A stretch of 64,000 bases of DNA from Okeania hirsuta (GTDB lineage Bacteria; Cyanobacteriota; Cyanobacteriia; Cyanobacteriales; Microcoleaceae): assembly GCF_003838195.1 (NCBI RefSeq), contig NZ_RCBY01000008.1, positions 1-64,000 of the forward strand, given 5' to 3'. The notes below the pieces were generated by a model. The model was not told the origin of the DNA. It saw nothing but the letters and a program-made list of their open reading frames with translations, and made no database searches. Shown piece after piece: positions 9,899 to 18,587 of this stretch. Position 1 is the first letter of the stretch. Every line of letters begins with the position of its first letter. Both the position numbers and the translations under genes were made by a program.

Positions 9899-10579
9899 AT
9901 GAGTGATTTTAAAGTAACACCACAAAGCGAGCTAACTACCAGTCAAATGTTAGAGAGATACAATTTAGACGATGAAATAACTCTAAAACGTTGGGCACAA
10001 TTACATGGTATTGACAATAATCGTGGTTACTACAATCCAGATGAAGTGGATCTAATAGATCATGTACATCATCATATTTATAATCTTGGCATGAGTATTA
10101 TCGATTATCAAAGTTTTATAGATCGTCGTCAAATTCCAACACAAAAGTTTACTCAGGAAAATGGTGAAAATATGATGGAAAATAATATTTATACAAATGT
10201 AAGTAATTCGGCAAAAAAACATCAAGGAACAGAAAATTTTGTTTGTAATGATTATGATGCAATAAATAAGACTTCAGAGGAAATTAATAATGAAGAGTAT
10301 GCAGCCATAGAGATGTTAAAAAAGCAGTATTCTGAGGCAATTGATTTAATGGGAGAAAAAATAGCTGACCATTTTATAGATGAATTAGATGTATCTGTAA
10401 TGCGACATCTTATTAAGAAGGTAAAAGAGCGTCAAAGACTTAATGGTAAAGTTTCATCAAATCGTTTTCTGAAAACAATTAAAGCTGTTTTACAGCCTCA
10501 AAATGGTAATTTTCTTGTTCCTAAAGATAATGAGAATGAATCTAGTATTGAACTAGAACAAAATCATCGACTTGGTTAG
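9899..10579 (+). CDS. hypothetical protein with MerR-like N-terminal region
   Basis: A 226-residue acidic soluble protein I do not recognise. Residues about 12-80 (LTTSQMLERYNL, then LKRWAQLHGI, then GYYNPDEVDLIDHVHHHIYN) look like the small winged-helix or MerR-type HTH modules found at the start of some cyanobacterial regulators. Residues 90-130 are Asn/Ser-rich and probably disordered. Residues about 135-190 are a helical block (EYAAIEMLKKQYSEAIDLMG) suited to oligomerisation. Start well supported: AAGGAG lies 9 bases before the ATG (about 9882-9887), one of the clearest ribosome binding sites in the window. No operon partner. A DNA-binding regulator is a reasonable guess, not shown. Confidence 0.65.
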   Translation: MSDFKVTPQSELTTSQMLERYNLDDEITLKRWAQLHGIDNNRGYYNPDEVDLIDHVHHHIYNLGMSIIDYQSFIDRRQIPTQKFTQENGENMMENNIYTNVSNSAKKHQGTENFVCNDYDAINKTSEEINNEEYAAIEMLKKQYSEAIDLMGEKIADHFIDELDVSVMRHLIKKVKERQRLNGKVSSNRFLKTIKAVLQPQNGNFLVPKDNENESSIELEQNHRLG

Positions 10580-10987
10580 TTAATTTGTTTAGCAATAGTT
10601 TACTGTTATGGGGGTGGGTTTTACATCAGAGTTTTTTGAGTTTAGATTGCATCTTTTGTTAAACCTAATACTCCTCATAAATAGTAGGAATAGAGTGTTA
10701 TTCTGATCAAGATAGCAATCTTATTGAAGATAGCAATCTTCTTCAATTTGTGAAAGATTTTAGACTTTGAGGGAACTGAGAACAATCAAATTACTATGAA
10801 TGATTTAGGATTCCTAAAAATAGTAATTGATTAGATAAAAGCTTAGACTCTGGCTTAATGCTTCCTTGGTTAGGGCTCCCAAACTTTAGTAAAATATCAA
10901 GGCTAAAATAGAAAAACTATAACTAGCTAGATACTGAATACTGATAATTTGATTTTGTATTGCTATGAATTATAAACTATAAAAAAA
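10580..10987. other. intergenic region, no gene seen
   Basis: About 400 AT-rich bases with only a short direct repeat (GATAGCAATCTT at about 10713 and 10731). It presumably holds the promoter of the downstream TspO gene. Confidence 0.4.
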
Positions 10988-11464
10988 ATGATTAAATCTT
11001 GGATGATAATTGGTGCGGTTACTTTCTTAATAGCATTCAGTAGTAGTATTTTTACGCCGTCTAGAGGTATCCAATGGTTTAGACATCTACAACGACCTAA
11101 TTGGTTAACTTTTGAAAGAGCAATTCCTAGCATTTGGACGATAATTTTTATTTGTGGTGCTTGGTCTGCATATATTATCTGGGAACAGGAGCCAGGAACT
11201 AAAAAAACTTGGTTATTAATGGCATTATATTTATTGTTAGAAATTGTGACAATAGCCTATACACCTGTGATGTTTTGGATGCAAAATTTGAAGGTAGGAA
11301 CAATTATTGGAGGAACGGGTTTTGTATTAAATCTGATACTAATTTTGACTGTCTGGCAAATTAATAGTTGGGCTGGAATATTATTATTACCTTATATATT
11401 TTGGAGTCCAATTGGTACTTATACTACTTGGGAAATGAATCGTATTAATTCTGAAAATCAGTAA
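10988..11464 (+). CDS. tspO: TspO/MBR family membrane protein
   Basis: A 158-residue protein of the TspO/MBR (translocator protein) family: five predicted membrane helices and the family motif in the loop after helix 1 (LQRPNWLTFE at residues 35-43, then AIPSIWTIIFICGAWSAY). It binds porphyrins, haem and sterol-like ligands and takes part in tetrapyrrole and stress signalling in photosynthetic bacteria. The sequence differs from the typical bacterial TspO in its helix 3 to 5 loops (GTKKTWLLMALYLLLEIVTIAY), as in cyanobacterial TspO-related proteins, so the exact ligand is open. Start ATG at 10988 after an A-run. No operon partner; the 3-prime flank is the triplicated repeat region. Confidence 0.8.
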   Translation: MIKSWMIIGAVTFLIAFSSSIFTPSRGIQWFRHLQRPNWLTFERAIPSIWTIIFICGAWSAYIIWEQEPGTKKTWLLMALYLLLEIVTIAYTPVMFWMQNLKVGTIIGGTGFVLNLILILTVWQINSWAGILLLPYIFWSPIGTYTTWEMNRINSENQ

Positions 11465-11543
11465 GAGTAACTAATTTTTAGTGTTATATCAATGACGGCA
11501 AACTTTGCTGGGCTTAAATTTTTAACTACTATTTATTTATTGC

Positions 11544-12325
11544 TGAATTTATTGAAGTTAGTGGGGAGTATTTAATAGTTATGATGATGGTGATGGTGAT
11601 TTTTTGACCTTGCCTGGATAGGATGAAATTTGTTCATTTTGTTGGTAGCGATCGCTCAAGAATGAAGGAATAAAATCAAGGCTAAATTATCGGAGGAATT
11701 TTTTGAGTAAAAATCATCAATAAGTAGTTGGATAGATAACGGTAATATCTCTGTTTGATGATTTGTTCTGACTAAATAAAGAACAAAAATATTTGGAGTT
11801 AATTCTCTTTTTTTTCAGCAAGGGTAGTTGAATTTATTGAATTTAGTGGGGAGTATTTAATAGTTATGATGATGGTGAAGGTGATTTTTTGGCCTTAGCT
11901 AGGTAGGGTGAAATTTGTTCATTTTGTTGGTAGCGATCGCTCAAGAATGAAGGAATAAAATCAAGGCTAAATTATCGGAGGAATTTTTTGAATAAAAATC
12001 ATCAATAAGTAGTTGGATAGATAACGATAATATATTTTTTGACAGGAAAATCATAAAATGTTTGATGATTTGTTCTGACTAAATGACGAAATGAATTACT
12101 GAATAATTAAAATTTCAAGTCTCTACCCATCCAGGATAGAAAAGAAAAAAATATTTGGAGTTAATTCTCTTTTTTTTCAGCAAGGGTAGTTGAATTTCTT
12201 GAATTTAGTGGGGAGTATTTAATAGTTATGATGATGGTGAAGGTGATTTTTTGGCCTTACCTAAGTAGGATGAAATTTGTTCATTTTGTTGGTAGCGATC
12301 GCTCAAGAATGGAGGAATAGAAGTT
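11544..12325. repeat. three tandem copies of a gene-end segment
   Basis: Copies begin at about 11544, 11830 and 12192 with GAATTTATTGAA(G/T)TTAGTGG. Each includes a stretch that, on the minus strand, encodes FLSDRYQQNEQIS and ends KKSPSPSS-stop. Copy 2 carries about 76 extra bases near 12028-12150. Copy 3 ends around 12325 where the full reading frame continues. Each copy has a HIP1 site (GCGATCGC) at the same place. Confidence 0.8.
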
Positions 12326-12459
12326 GCTTTATAAGTTGGCAAAATCAAGGTTATGAGCGTAGTAGGACTTTTGATAAATGGTGTTACACCACTTAATTTT
12401 ATGTGAGGTGGCACAGAATTATGAAATTTATTAACTTGTCTATCTCGATCTATGGTCAA
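12226..12459 (-). CDS. small hypothetical protein whose 3-prime end is triplicated
   Basis: A 77-residue open frame with no recognisable domain: a basic N-terminus (MTIDRDRQVNKFHNSVPPHI), a hydrophobic centre (TTLITLILPTYKATSIPPFL) and a Ser/Pro-rich tail. The start would be TTG at 12459. Its last 31 codons recur in the two neighbouring tandem copies with mostly conservative changes (PSFLSDRYQQNEQISSYPGK and PSFLSDRYQQNEQISPYLAK), which may mean that this stretch is or was coding. A diverged copy of its 5-prime part is seen at 17275-17345. It could equally be a repeat with no product. Confidence 0.3.
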   Translation of the reverse strand: MTIDRDRQVNKFHNSVPPHIKLSGVTPFIKSPTTLITLILPTYKATSIPPFLSDRYQQNEQISSYLGKAKKSPSPSS

Positions 12460-12596
12460 CCCTGATCGAGATATTATTTTATGTAACTTAGAAATGAATT
12501 TGCTATAAAGACTATAAAACTCAATAAATAGAATCTTTAATTAGAAGAAAAGCATTGTTAAGATTCCGATAATAGATGATTTTTGTGGCAACTTAG

Positions 12597-12868
12597 GCCA
12601 AGATAATCGTTACTTTTGGGTTTATTCATGTCGACAAAGCAGAAATTTATAGTTTATTTGTTGCTACAAAATTTATATAGCAAGGTATGGGTACAAAACT
12701 GCTACAAACTCTAGAAAAAGTCGTCATTCAGAAAAAACATAAATAAGTTTATATCACTTCTTCATTGACAGCTAAAAAATTTTATAAAAATAGAGGATAA
12801 AAAAAATTGAGGAATCAGGTTTTTATTCAGAAGGAAAAATTTGGGTAAATTGTATATTGATGAGAAAC
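12597..12868 (+). pseudogene. GNAT acetyltransferase relic
   Basis: The plus strand reads in one frame GFIHVDKAEIYSLFVATKFI, a stop, QGMGTKLLQTLEKVVIQKKHK, a stop, VYITSSLTAKKFYKNRG, a stop, and IEESGFYSEGKIWVNC. This is the second half of a GNAT N-acetyltransferase, with the acetyl-CoA loop (Q/RxxGxG/A, here QGMGTK) intact. Three in-frame stops (TAG, TAA, TAA) and no frameshift. The N-terminal half is not recognisable upstream. Downstream it runs into the direct repeat at 12909. Confidence 0.7.
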
Positions 12869-12908
12869 AAGTTACTTAGTACTGGTAAAATAGCATTTAT
12901 TTTGGCAA

Positions 12909-13200
12909 TTTATTTTCTAGCTATGAAACAGATATATAGCAGTCGAAATCAAAGTTAGGACACATCAAAAGCTTAAAACTCAGACAACCCCAGGTTTTTC
13001 CAATAGACATCTCCGGAAAAGAGGGATTAGGGAATAGGGAGTAGGCGGAAAGAATTGATAATTTCTGTGGGATAATTGGTTTTATTTTTTATTACTGGAG
13101 ATGTCTAATTATTTTCTAGTTATCAAACAGATGTATAGCAGTCGAAATCAAAGTTAGGATATATCAAAAGCTTAAAACTCAGACAACCCCAGATTTTTTT
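12909..13200. repeat. direct repeat pair flanking a MITE-like element
   Basis: About 90 bases (from TTTTCTAGCTATGAAACAGA to CAGACAACCCCAG) at 12909-13000 recur at 13112-13200 with few changes. Between them lies an ATAGACATCTCC-type element (13003-13109). The duplicated flank is far longer than a normal target duplication, so a duplication or recombination event is implied. Confidence 0.7.
13003..13109. repeat. MITE-like element (ATAGACATCTCC ends)
   Basis: ATAGACATCTCC at the left and GGAGATGTCTAAT at the right, 107 bases, no coding content. Same family as 8261-8374; the interior (AATTGATAATTTCTGTGGG) also matches that copy. Confidence 0.75.
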
Positions 13201-13656
13201 AATTTCAGTCCTTCCTTCTCTCCTAATGAGATTTACATAACTTTTAGAGCTTTAATATAGACCAAACTTTACTTGTGATAGGTAAACAGGTCAATATTGT
13301 TAGTCAAAAAATCAATAAAACAGTGCATATATAACTGCAAAAAAAGCTTTATCAGCACCAGTAAATGTCTTCAAAGTTTGATTTGCCTATTACCTTTTTA
13401 GTCCTTCAGTTAACTTATACGAAATAATTAAAGTATAAGCACAAAATATCAATACAAAAAGGCGTTTCAAGCTCCATTTATCTCGTTCCTTGATATTCTT
13501 TTAACCCCAAACATAATGAGAGCTTCTCGATCAAACACCTCTATCCAATTTCTGTTTGAGTAGATATCTATTATCCACTCAGATGTTACTTTTAACCTCT
13601 CAATATGGGTAATCAAATAATCAATTTTTGTTCTTTTTTCGCGCATAACTAGCATT

Positions 13657-13790
13657 CATATAGCGCTACGCGCTATGGAATAGGGAAAACTGGATCTGGG
13701 AATAGCGAACTGTAAAATGGTTTTCGGTGCGGAATCCGTCAGGAAACAGAATTAAAAAATGTTCTAACCAATTCCTGTAGTGCTATAACT
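13657..13790. repeat. small inverted-repeat element (TATAGCGCTACGCG ends)
   Basis: ATATAGCGCTACGCG at the left, GTAGTGCTATAA at the right. Contains the CGGAATCCGTCAGGAAACAG motif seen in many places of the window. It sits inside the IS701-type relic. Confidence 0.6.
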
Positions 13791-13910
13791 ATAGCAAAAG
13801 TTATTTTTCCTTTGAAGTGCGAAACCGAAGCTTTAACGAAGTCAGAAGTCATAAGTCATAAGTCATAAGTTAACCCACCCCTAACCCCTCCCAGGAGGGG
13901 AAGTAGGAGA

Positions 13911-13968
13911 TGCGTGAGCAACTCTCCAAAAATATTGCGCCTTAAAAGGCGGGGTTGCGCGACCCATA
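13911..13968. repeat. GC-rich repeat (AGCAACTCTCC ... GGGGTTGCGCGACCC)
   Basis: GAGCAACTCTCCAAAAATAT followed by GCCTTAAAAGGCGGGG and a GGTTGCGCGACCC end. An inverted copy is at 20939-20999. The GCCTTAAAAGGC core is palindromic. Confidence 0.55.
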
Positions 13969-14063
13969 TTATTTTGATAAATGTACTAACTCAAACTTTT
14001 TTTTCTAGAGTTAATACCACTGATTCAAATTTATTTAATGGTCAGCTCCTTATTGAATAATTA

Positions 14064-14205
14064 TTTAATAATTAAGGTTTAAACCCTCTCCTTTAGAGGA
14101 GAAACAAGAAAAAATTTTCCTTAAGGGTCAATCCTCTTCCTTTTAGGGAGAAGTAATTATCAATTATTCATGATCAATTATCAATTATTGAAGAGGTTTA
14201 TCTAT
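14064..14205. repeat. AAGGTTTAAA-type repeat element
   Basis: Same family as 9423-9545: AATTAAGGTTTAAA, GAAAAAATTTTCC, GGGTCAATCCT, then an ATTATCAATTATT-rich end. It lies at the break point of the IS701-type relic. Confidence 0.6.
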
Positions 14206-14516
14206 TCTGATTTTTACTTCTGATTTAACTACTACTTTTTGTTGTTTTGTCTGATTTCTCCTAGATATTTTAATTTCCTTTCTTCGAGTCTTTTCAGGAA
14301 AGTTGTGTTATTGCCATAACCTGCATCAATTAAAACTATTCCCCGAATATAATATCTGTTGAAGATACGGCCTACTAACTCTAATTAAAAAACAGAATCA
14401 ACGGATAGTTTATTTTCTCAGCTTTATCATCATAATTATCAGAGAATCTCATAATTGCTATAGTGCTATCTTTGGTATAAAATTATCAATGATAATTGAT
14501 TTATAGATTTACTTTT

Positions 14517-16298
14517 ATGGAAATAATTGATTATACAGTTGTAATAATTTACTTGGTATTTATTATGGGTTTTGGGGTTTTTCTACAAAAAAAAGCTTCG
14601 ACAGGAATAGAATCTTACTTTCTTGGAAATCGGAATTTGCCTTGGTGGGTTTTGGGTGCTTCTGGTATGGCTTCTAATACTGACCTTGCAGGTACTATGA
14701 TATTAACTGCTTTAGTTTATGCTTTGGGGACTAAGGGATTTTTTATTGAAATTAGGGGTGGAATAGTATTATATCTAGCCTGTTTAATGACATTTATTGG
14801 AAAGTGGAATCGTCGCGCTCAAGTAATGACTGTTGCTGAATGGATGCAGTTACGTTTTGGTATGGGTCGAGAAGGAAATATTGCCAGAATTATTAGTGCA
14901 GTTGCTAATATTATTTTTGCTATTGCTTCTATTAGCTATTTTGCCGTTGGAGGTGGCAAATTTTTAGGAATTTTTTTGGAAATTGATGATAGAGTTGCTG
15001 GAGTTTTACTCATTTTATTAGCTTTAATTTATACTGCTATTAGTGGTTTTTATGGAGTAGTTTTGACAGATGTTTTTCAAGGAATCTTGATTTTTGTGGC
15101 AGTTTTATATATCTGTTTTATGGCTTTTAAAACTGTAAATCTACCAGAAACTTTTTCAATTTCCATTCCTGGTACAGAACAATTAAAAACATGGAATTTA
15201 GCAGAATGGAGTAGTCTCACCCCACCAATAACTATTGATTTGCCAGGGGATTATAGTATTTTTAATTTGTTTGGTGGAGTGATGTTATTTTATACTTTTA
15301 AAGTATTTCTCGAAGGTGCTGCTGGTGGGGGTGGTTATGTAGCTCAACGTTACTTTGCCGCGAAGAGCGATCGTGAGGCTGGGTTACTTTCTTTATTCTG
15401 GATTTTCTTATTATCATTTCGCTGGCCTCTAGTTACAGCTTTTGCAGTATTAGGGATAGATTATGGTCTGAAAAATCAGGTAATTTCTGACCCTGAATTA
15501 GTTTTACCTACTGTAATTGCTGAATATATTCCGGTAGGTATTAAGGGTTTATTAATTGCCTGTTTTATTGCAGCAGCAATGTCAACTTTTGATTCTATTA
15601 TTAATTCTAGTGCTGCATATTGGGTGAAGGATATTTATCAAGCTTATCTTAAACCTGAAGCTTCTAATCAACAATTAGTTAATCAAGGTCGTTTAGCATC
15701 TATTGTCATTGTTGGTTTAGGGTTAATGTTTAGTTTTAATATCACGAATATTAATGATATTTGGGGATGGTTAACTTTAGGATTAGGAACTGGGTTGTTT
15801 ATTCCTTTAGTATTGAGATGGTATTGGTGGAGATTTAATGGTTATGGGTTTGCCATTGGTACTGGAGCGGGTTTGGTTGCAGCTATTTTGACAAAAGCGG
15901 TAATTTTACCTGTGGCGAATAATTCTCAAGCTCAGGAATATATTTTATTTTTGGTGCCGAGTATTTGTTCTTTTTTAGGATGTATTTTGGGGACATTTTT
16001 TACACCAGCAACTAACTTAGAAACAATTGATAATTTTTATCGGGTGACGAGACCTTTTGGCTTTTGGGAAGTAGTGAGGAAAAAATTACCAACTAATATT
16101 CAGGCAAAAATTCAGGCAGAAAATAAACGAGATATTATGGCAACTTTTATTGCTATTCCTTGGCAGTTGGTTTTATTTTTGATGGGAATGATGTTGATGA
16201 TGAAGCAGTGGGATAATTTTGGTATTTTATTATTAATATTTATTTTATTGTCGATTGGATTGTATTTTACTTGGTTTAAGTATTTGGAGAAAATATAG
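14517..16298 (+). CDS. sodium:solute symporter (SSS family)
   Basis: A sodium-coupled secondary transporter of the SSS/SLC5 family, about 593 residues from the chosen ATG, with 13-14 predicted membrane helices. Family signs are the N-terminal helix IIYLVFIMGFGVFLQKKAST, the motif ESYFLGNRNLPWWVLGASG, the GFYGVVLTDVFQG segment and IKGLLIACFIAAAMSTFDSIINS, whose small-residue and Ser pattern forms the conserved sodium-site helix. I chose the ATG at 14517 because the residues just after it begin the first helix; an upstream TTG at 14496 would add seven residues. Substrate (sugar, amino acid or other solute) cannot be told. It stands alone between repeat regions. In a marine species it would use the sodium gradient. 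Confidence 0.85.
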   Translation: MEIIDYTVVIIYLVFIMGFGVFLQKKASTGIESYFLGNRNLPWWVLGASGMASNTDLAGTMILTALVYALGTKGFFIEIRGGIVLYLACLMTFIGKWNRRAQVMTVAEWMQLRFGMGREGNIARIISAVANIIFAIASISYFAVGGGKFLGIFLEIDDRVAGVLLILLALIYTAISGFYGVVLTDVFQGILIFVAVLYICFMAFKTVNLPETFSISIPGTEQLKTWNLAEWSSLTPPITIDLPGDYSIFNLFGGVMLFYTFKVFLEGAAGGGGYVAQRYFAAKSDREAGLLSLFWIFLLSFRWPLVTAFAVLGIDYGLKNQVISDPELVLPTVIAEYIPVGIKGLLIACFIAAAMSTFDSIINSSAAYWVKDIYQAYLKPEASNQQLVNQGRLASIVIVGLGLMFSFNITNINDIWGWLTLGLGTGLFIPLVLRWYWWRFNGYGFAIGTGAGLVAAILTKAVILPVANNSQAQEYILFLVPSICSFLGCILGTFFTPATNLETIDNFYRVTRPFGFWEVVRKKLPTNIQAKIQAENKRDIMATFIAIPWQLVLFLMGMMLMMKQWDNFGILLLIFILLSIGLYFTWFKYLEKI

Positions 16299-16449
16299 AT
16301 TTAAGCTAATATGCTTTGATTTTGGAAATAATGTAATTGTGGATGGAAGGAACACCCGGTATGGAAATAAATAGGGAATATACAGATGTTTTAAGCTTAT
16401 ATAGGGTTTCCCAAGGTCGTGAGGTACAGTTATCTTTTTGTCTTTTTAT

Positions 16450-16625
16450 GTAAGCATTCAGCCGTCAGCTATTAGCTATCAGCTATTAATGTTGGGAAAG
16501 GTAAAAGCAACCTTTGAAATTTAGGAAAGAATAAAAAGTTACTTTCAAAATCTCCGGACTAAACCTGAGAAGTAATTATTCATTATTAATTGCTGATAGC
16601 TGACTGCTAATAGCTGAATGCTTAC
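16450..16625. repeat. MITE-like element (TAAGCATTCAG ends)
   Basis: Left end GTAAGCATTCAGCCGTCAGC with AGCTATTAGCTATCAGC units; right end GCTGATAGCTGACTGC...TGAATGCTTAC. The terminal inverted repeat is about 30 bases. Related copies lie at 32327-32510, 32520-32638 and 33454-33654. Confidence 0.75.
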
Positions 16626-17580
16626 CTTTTTATTCCCTGTTCCCTGTTCCTTGTTCCCTCAAACCTAAAATTTTGTATAGCAATGAGCGCTGGTATATTT
16701 ACAAATTGCAGGAGGGGCAAAATAGCTAAAAGTCTTATATTATCAGTAATTTATTCCCCCAGATGAGCTGTTGCCTGTTACCTGTTGCCTGCGCACAGCG
16801 CTATACCTCACGCTTTTTGGGAATTGCTATATAGTTATTTCAGCTTAGATTGAGAAAAAGGTTTCTTGCCTTGTAAAGAATTTCAGCCGAAAAAGTGTTT
16901 TATTCTTATTTTAAATGACTATATATTCACAATTTAAATTTGCCATAACTGAACATTAAAAATTGCATCTTGATCGGATATGCTTAAAAATAGCTTATTC
17001 AGTTCATTTTATATGGTAATTTCTATCGTTTTCTCTTTTTTTTAAATATTTATTCCTCCTTCCTTCTTGCTTATTGCTTCTTCCTTCTTTATTACTTCTA
17101 CTATTTGTAAAAAACGTTGATCGAATTTGTATTAGGGATAAAGTTGAGGGGAAAATAATTCCTTAATATATATTCCCTAGTTGAAATAATTTGAGATTTT
17201 TAATACTCAAATTAGGGAAACTTTCTCTACCTAAATTCGCCTCAAGTTTTGAAATTTATTTCTAAAATAGTAATACCAATTTTATGTGAAACTCCACAAA
17301 ATTATCAACTTCTATAAGTTATCAACCTCGATCTAAAGTCAATTATTTATTCTTGAAACCTTAATTCTATGCAACCCAATATTAAATTAGTATCAAGTTA
17401 TTTGAAAAGTGTGCCAATTACTAAGTAGGTCGGTTTAATTATCCGTAAAATAACCAGAGAAATTCAAAACTTTGAAAATTAGGTTGAAAACTGCCTTCTG
17501 GCTTCATTTTCAGACTCTTCGTTTTTTTGCGCAGCATGACAAACGGAAACGTCTATTTATGCCCACCAACTTAATTACTA

Positions 17581-17690
17581 CAGCGCTACGCGCAAGTTAA
17601 AAGTCAAAAGTAAAAAGTCAAAAATAATCCCTGAGTGAGTTTTAGCATTTATAAATGTCCGCGCCCTATTTGCGTAGTGCTATAACTTAG
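17581..17690. repeat. small inverted-repeat element (AGCGCTACGCG ends)
   Basis: AGCGCTACGCGCAA at the left and TTGCGTAGTGCTATAA at the right enclose AAAAGTC/AAAAGTA tandem units. Same family as 5966-6072. Confidence 0.55.
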
Positions 17691-17830
17691 ATTTTTTGTT
17701 TGGGAATTTTTAGTTATTTTTACATTTCTTATCAAAATCAGATTGTAAAAATACTTAATACTAATTGAGGCGAATTTTAGTTAAGCTGAAGATAACTAAT
17801 TCATATATAACTCTAAATAGGTAAAAATAT

Positions 17831-18334
17831 ATGGCAACTATTTCTTCAAATCTGGAATCTAATCAAAAACGTTGGCAAACAATAGTTTGTTTAACTTTAG
17901 GTTTCTGGTTAAGTGCCTGCATAATTTTAGACGTGGTAATTATGCCTAGTATGTATGCTTCTGGCATGATGAATACATCAGATTTTACAGCAGCAGGTTC
18001 AATAATGTTTTCGTTGTTTAACCGACTTGAATTAATTTGTGCAAGCTTGGGTTTAACAGGTTTATTAGTATTAAGTGCCACACCAAATAATTTAATTAAA
18101 AATACTAAAACAGCAATTATATTTTCTATAGCATTGTTGGCGATCGCTTTAATTGATACTTACGGTTTAACTCCTCAAATGAGTGCTTTGGGTATAAATC
18201 TAAATCTGTTTGAGTCAGTTAAAGAAGTTCCTGTGACCATGAATCAAATGCACGGCGGTTACTGGTTATTAGAAGTAATTAAATTAGTTGTTGGCGGTAC
18301 TTTACTTGGTTGGTGTTATCAACAAAAAAACTAA
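17831..18334 (+). CDS. small membrane protein, DUF4149-like
   Basis: A 167-residue integral membrane protein with four predicted helices: about 20-40 (VCLTLGFWLSACIILDVVIM), 60-80, 95-112 (AIIFSIALLAIALIDTYGL) and 143-162. The last part contains MNQMHGGYWLLEVIKLVVGG, and the His, Trp and Glu-x-x-Lys pattern is characteristic of DUF4149/TMEM205-like proteins of cyanobacteria. The function is unknown. Two Met-rich stretches (PSMYASGMMN, TMNQMH) could be metal-related, but this is only a guess. Start ATG at 17831 with a weak upstream AGG. The stop codon is followed at once by a repeat end (TATAGCAATTCCC). Confidence 0.7.
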   Translation: MATISSNLESNQKRWQTIVCLTLGFWLSACIILDVVIMPSMYASGMMNTSDFTAAGSIMFSLFNRLELICASLGLTGLLVLSATPNNLIKNTKTAIIFSIALLAIALIDTYGLTPQMSALGINLNLFESVKEVPVTMNQMHGGYWLLEVIKLVVGGTLLGWCYQQKN

Positions 18335-18425
18335 TATAGCAATTCCCAAAAAGCGTGAGGTACAAAATTCGTTTGCTTTAGGCAACAGGCAACAGGCAAC
18401 AGGGAACAGGCAACAGGGAAGAAAG
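18335..18425. repeat. repeat end plus heptamer tandem repeat
   Basis: ATATAGCAATTCCCAAAAAG followed by CGTGAGGTACAAAATTCG, then tandem heptamers of GGCAACA/GGGAACA (18380-18420). The first part recurs inverted at 16797-16832. Confidence 0.6.
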
Positions 18426-18587
18426 AAAAAACTACCTCACTAGCCAGATAAACGCTATAACAATGTTGTAGGTGAAGAAAGTAGGGTAGGTGCATTTTGG
18501 TTGAGATAAAATTAATCTCAATTAATTTAATATTTGCCCACCCTTAACTGACTAACTGATAACTGAAAATGACCTCTAAAGAAACTC

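Larger units (their letters stand above)
13312..14390 (-). pseudogene. IS701-type transposase relic, split by inserted repeats
   Basis: Minus-strand pieces match one DDE transposase of the IS701 type. At 14390-14205 the frame gives VLIDAGYGNNTTFLKRLEER and KLKYLGEIRQNN, the catalytic DAGYG motif. At 13655-13467 it gives VTSEWIIDIYSNRNWIEVFDREA, the conserved NWIEVFYREAKGW block in decayed form. At about 13460-13312 it gives LFVLIFCAYTLI and ANQTLKTFTGADKAFFAVI, the family C-terminus. Between the first two pieces lies about 550 bases of repeats (13657-13790, 13911-13965, 14064-14205), which were inserted into or replaced the middle of the gene. Stops and frameshifts make it inactive. Confidence 0.7.
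16299..17830. other. 1.5-kb intergenic region with several repeats
   Basis: No gene seen. It contains an element with TAAGCATTCAG ends (16450-16625), fragments with GGGAATTGCTATATAG (16797-16832), a diverged copy of the 12391-12460 segment (17275-17345) and a TAGCGCTACGCG element (17581-17690). Polypyrimidine heptamer-like tracts (CCTTCTT units) lie around 17055-17095. Confidence 0.5.

Noticed and set aside
11640-12305. GCGATCGC octamers as specific regulatory sites
   Set aside because: These are HIP1 sites spread over the whole window, mostly in genes, and characteristic of cyanobacterial genomes generally.
13830-13875. Tandem CATAAGT units, considered as a CRISPR-like array
   Set aside because: 7-base units without spacers; no repeat-spacer array or cas gene is present anywhere in the window.
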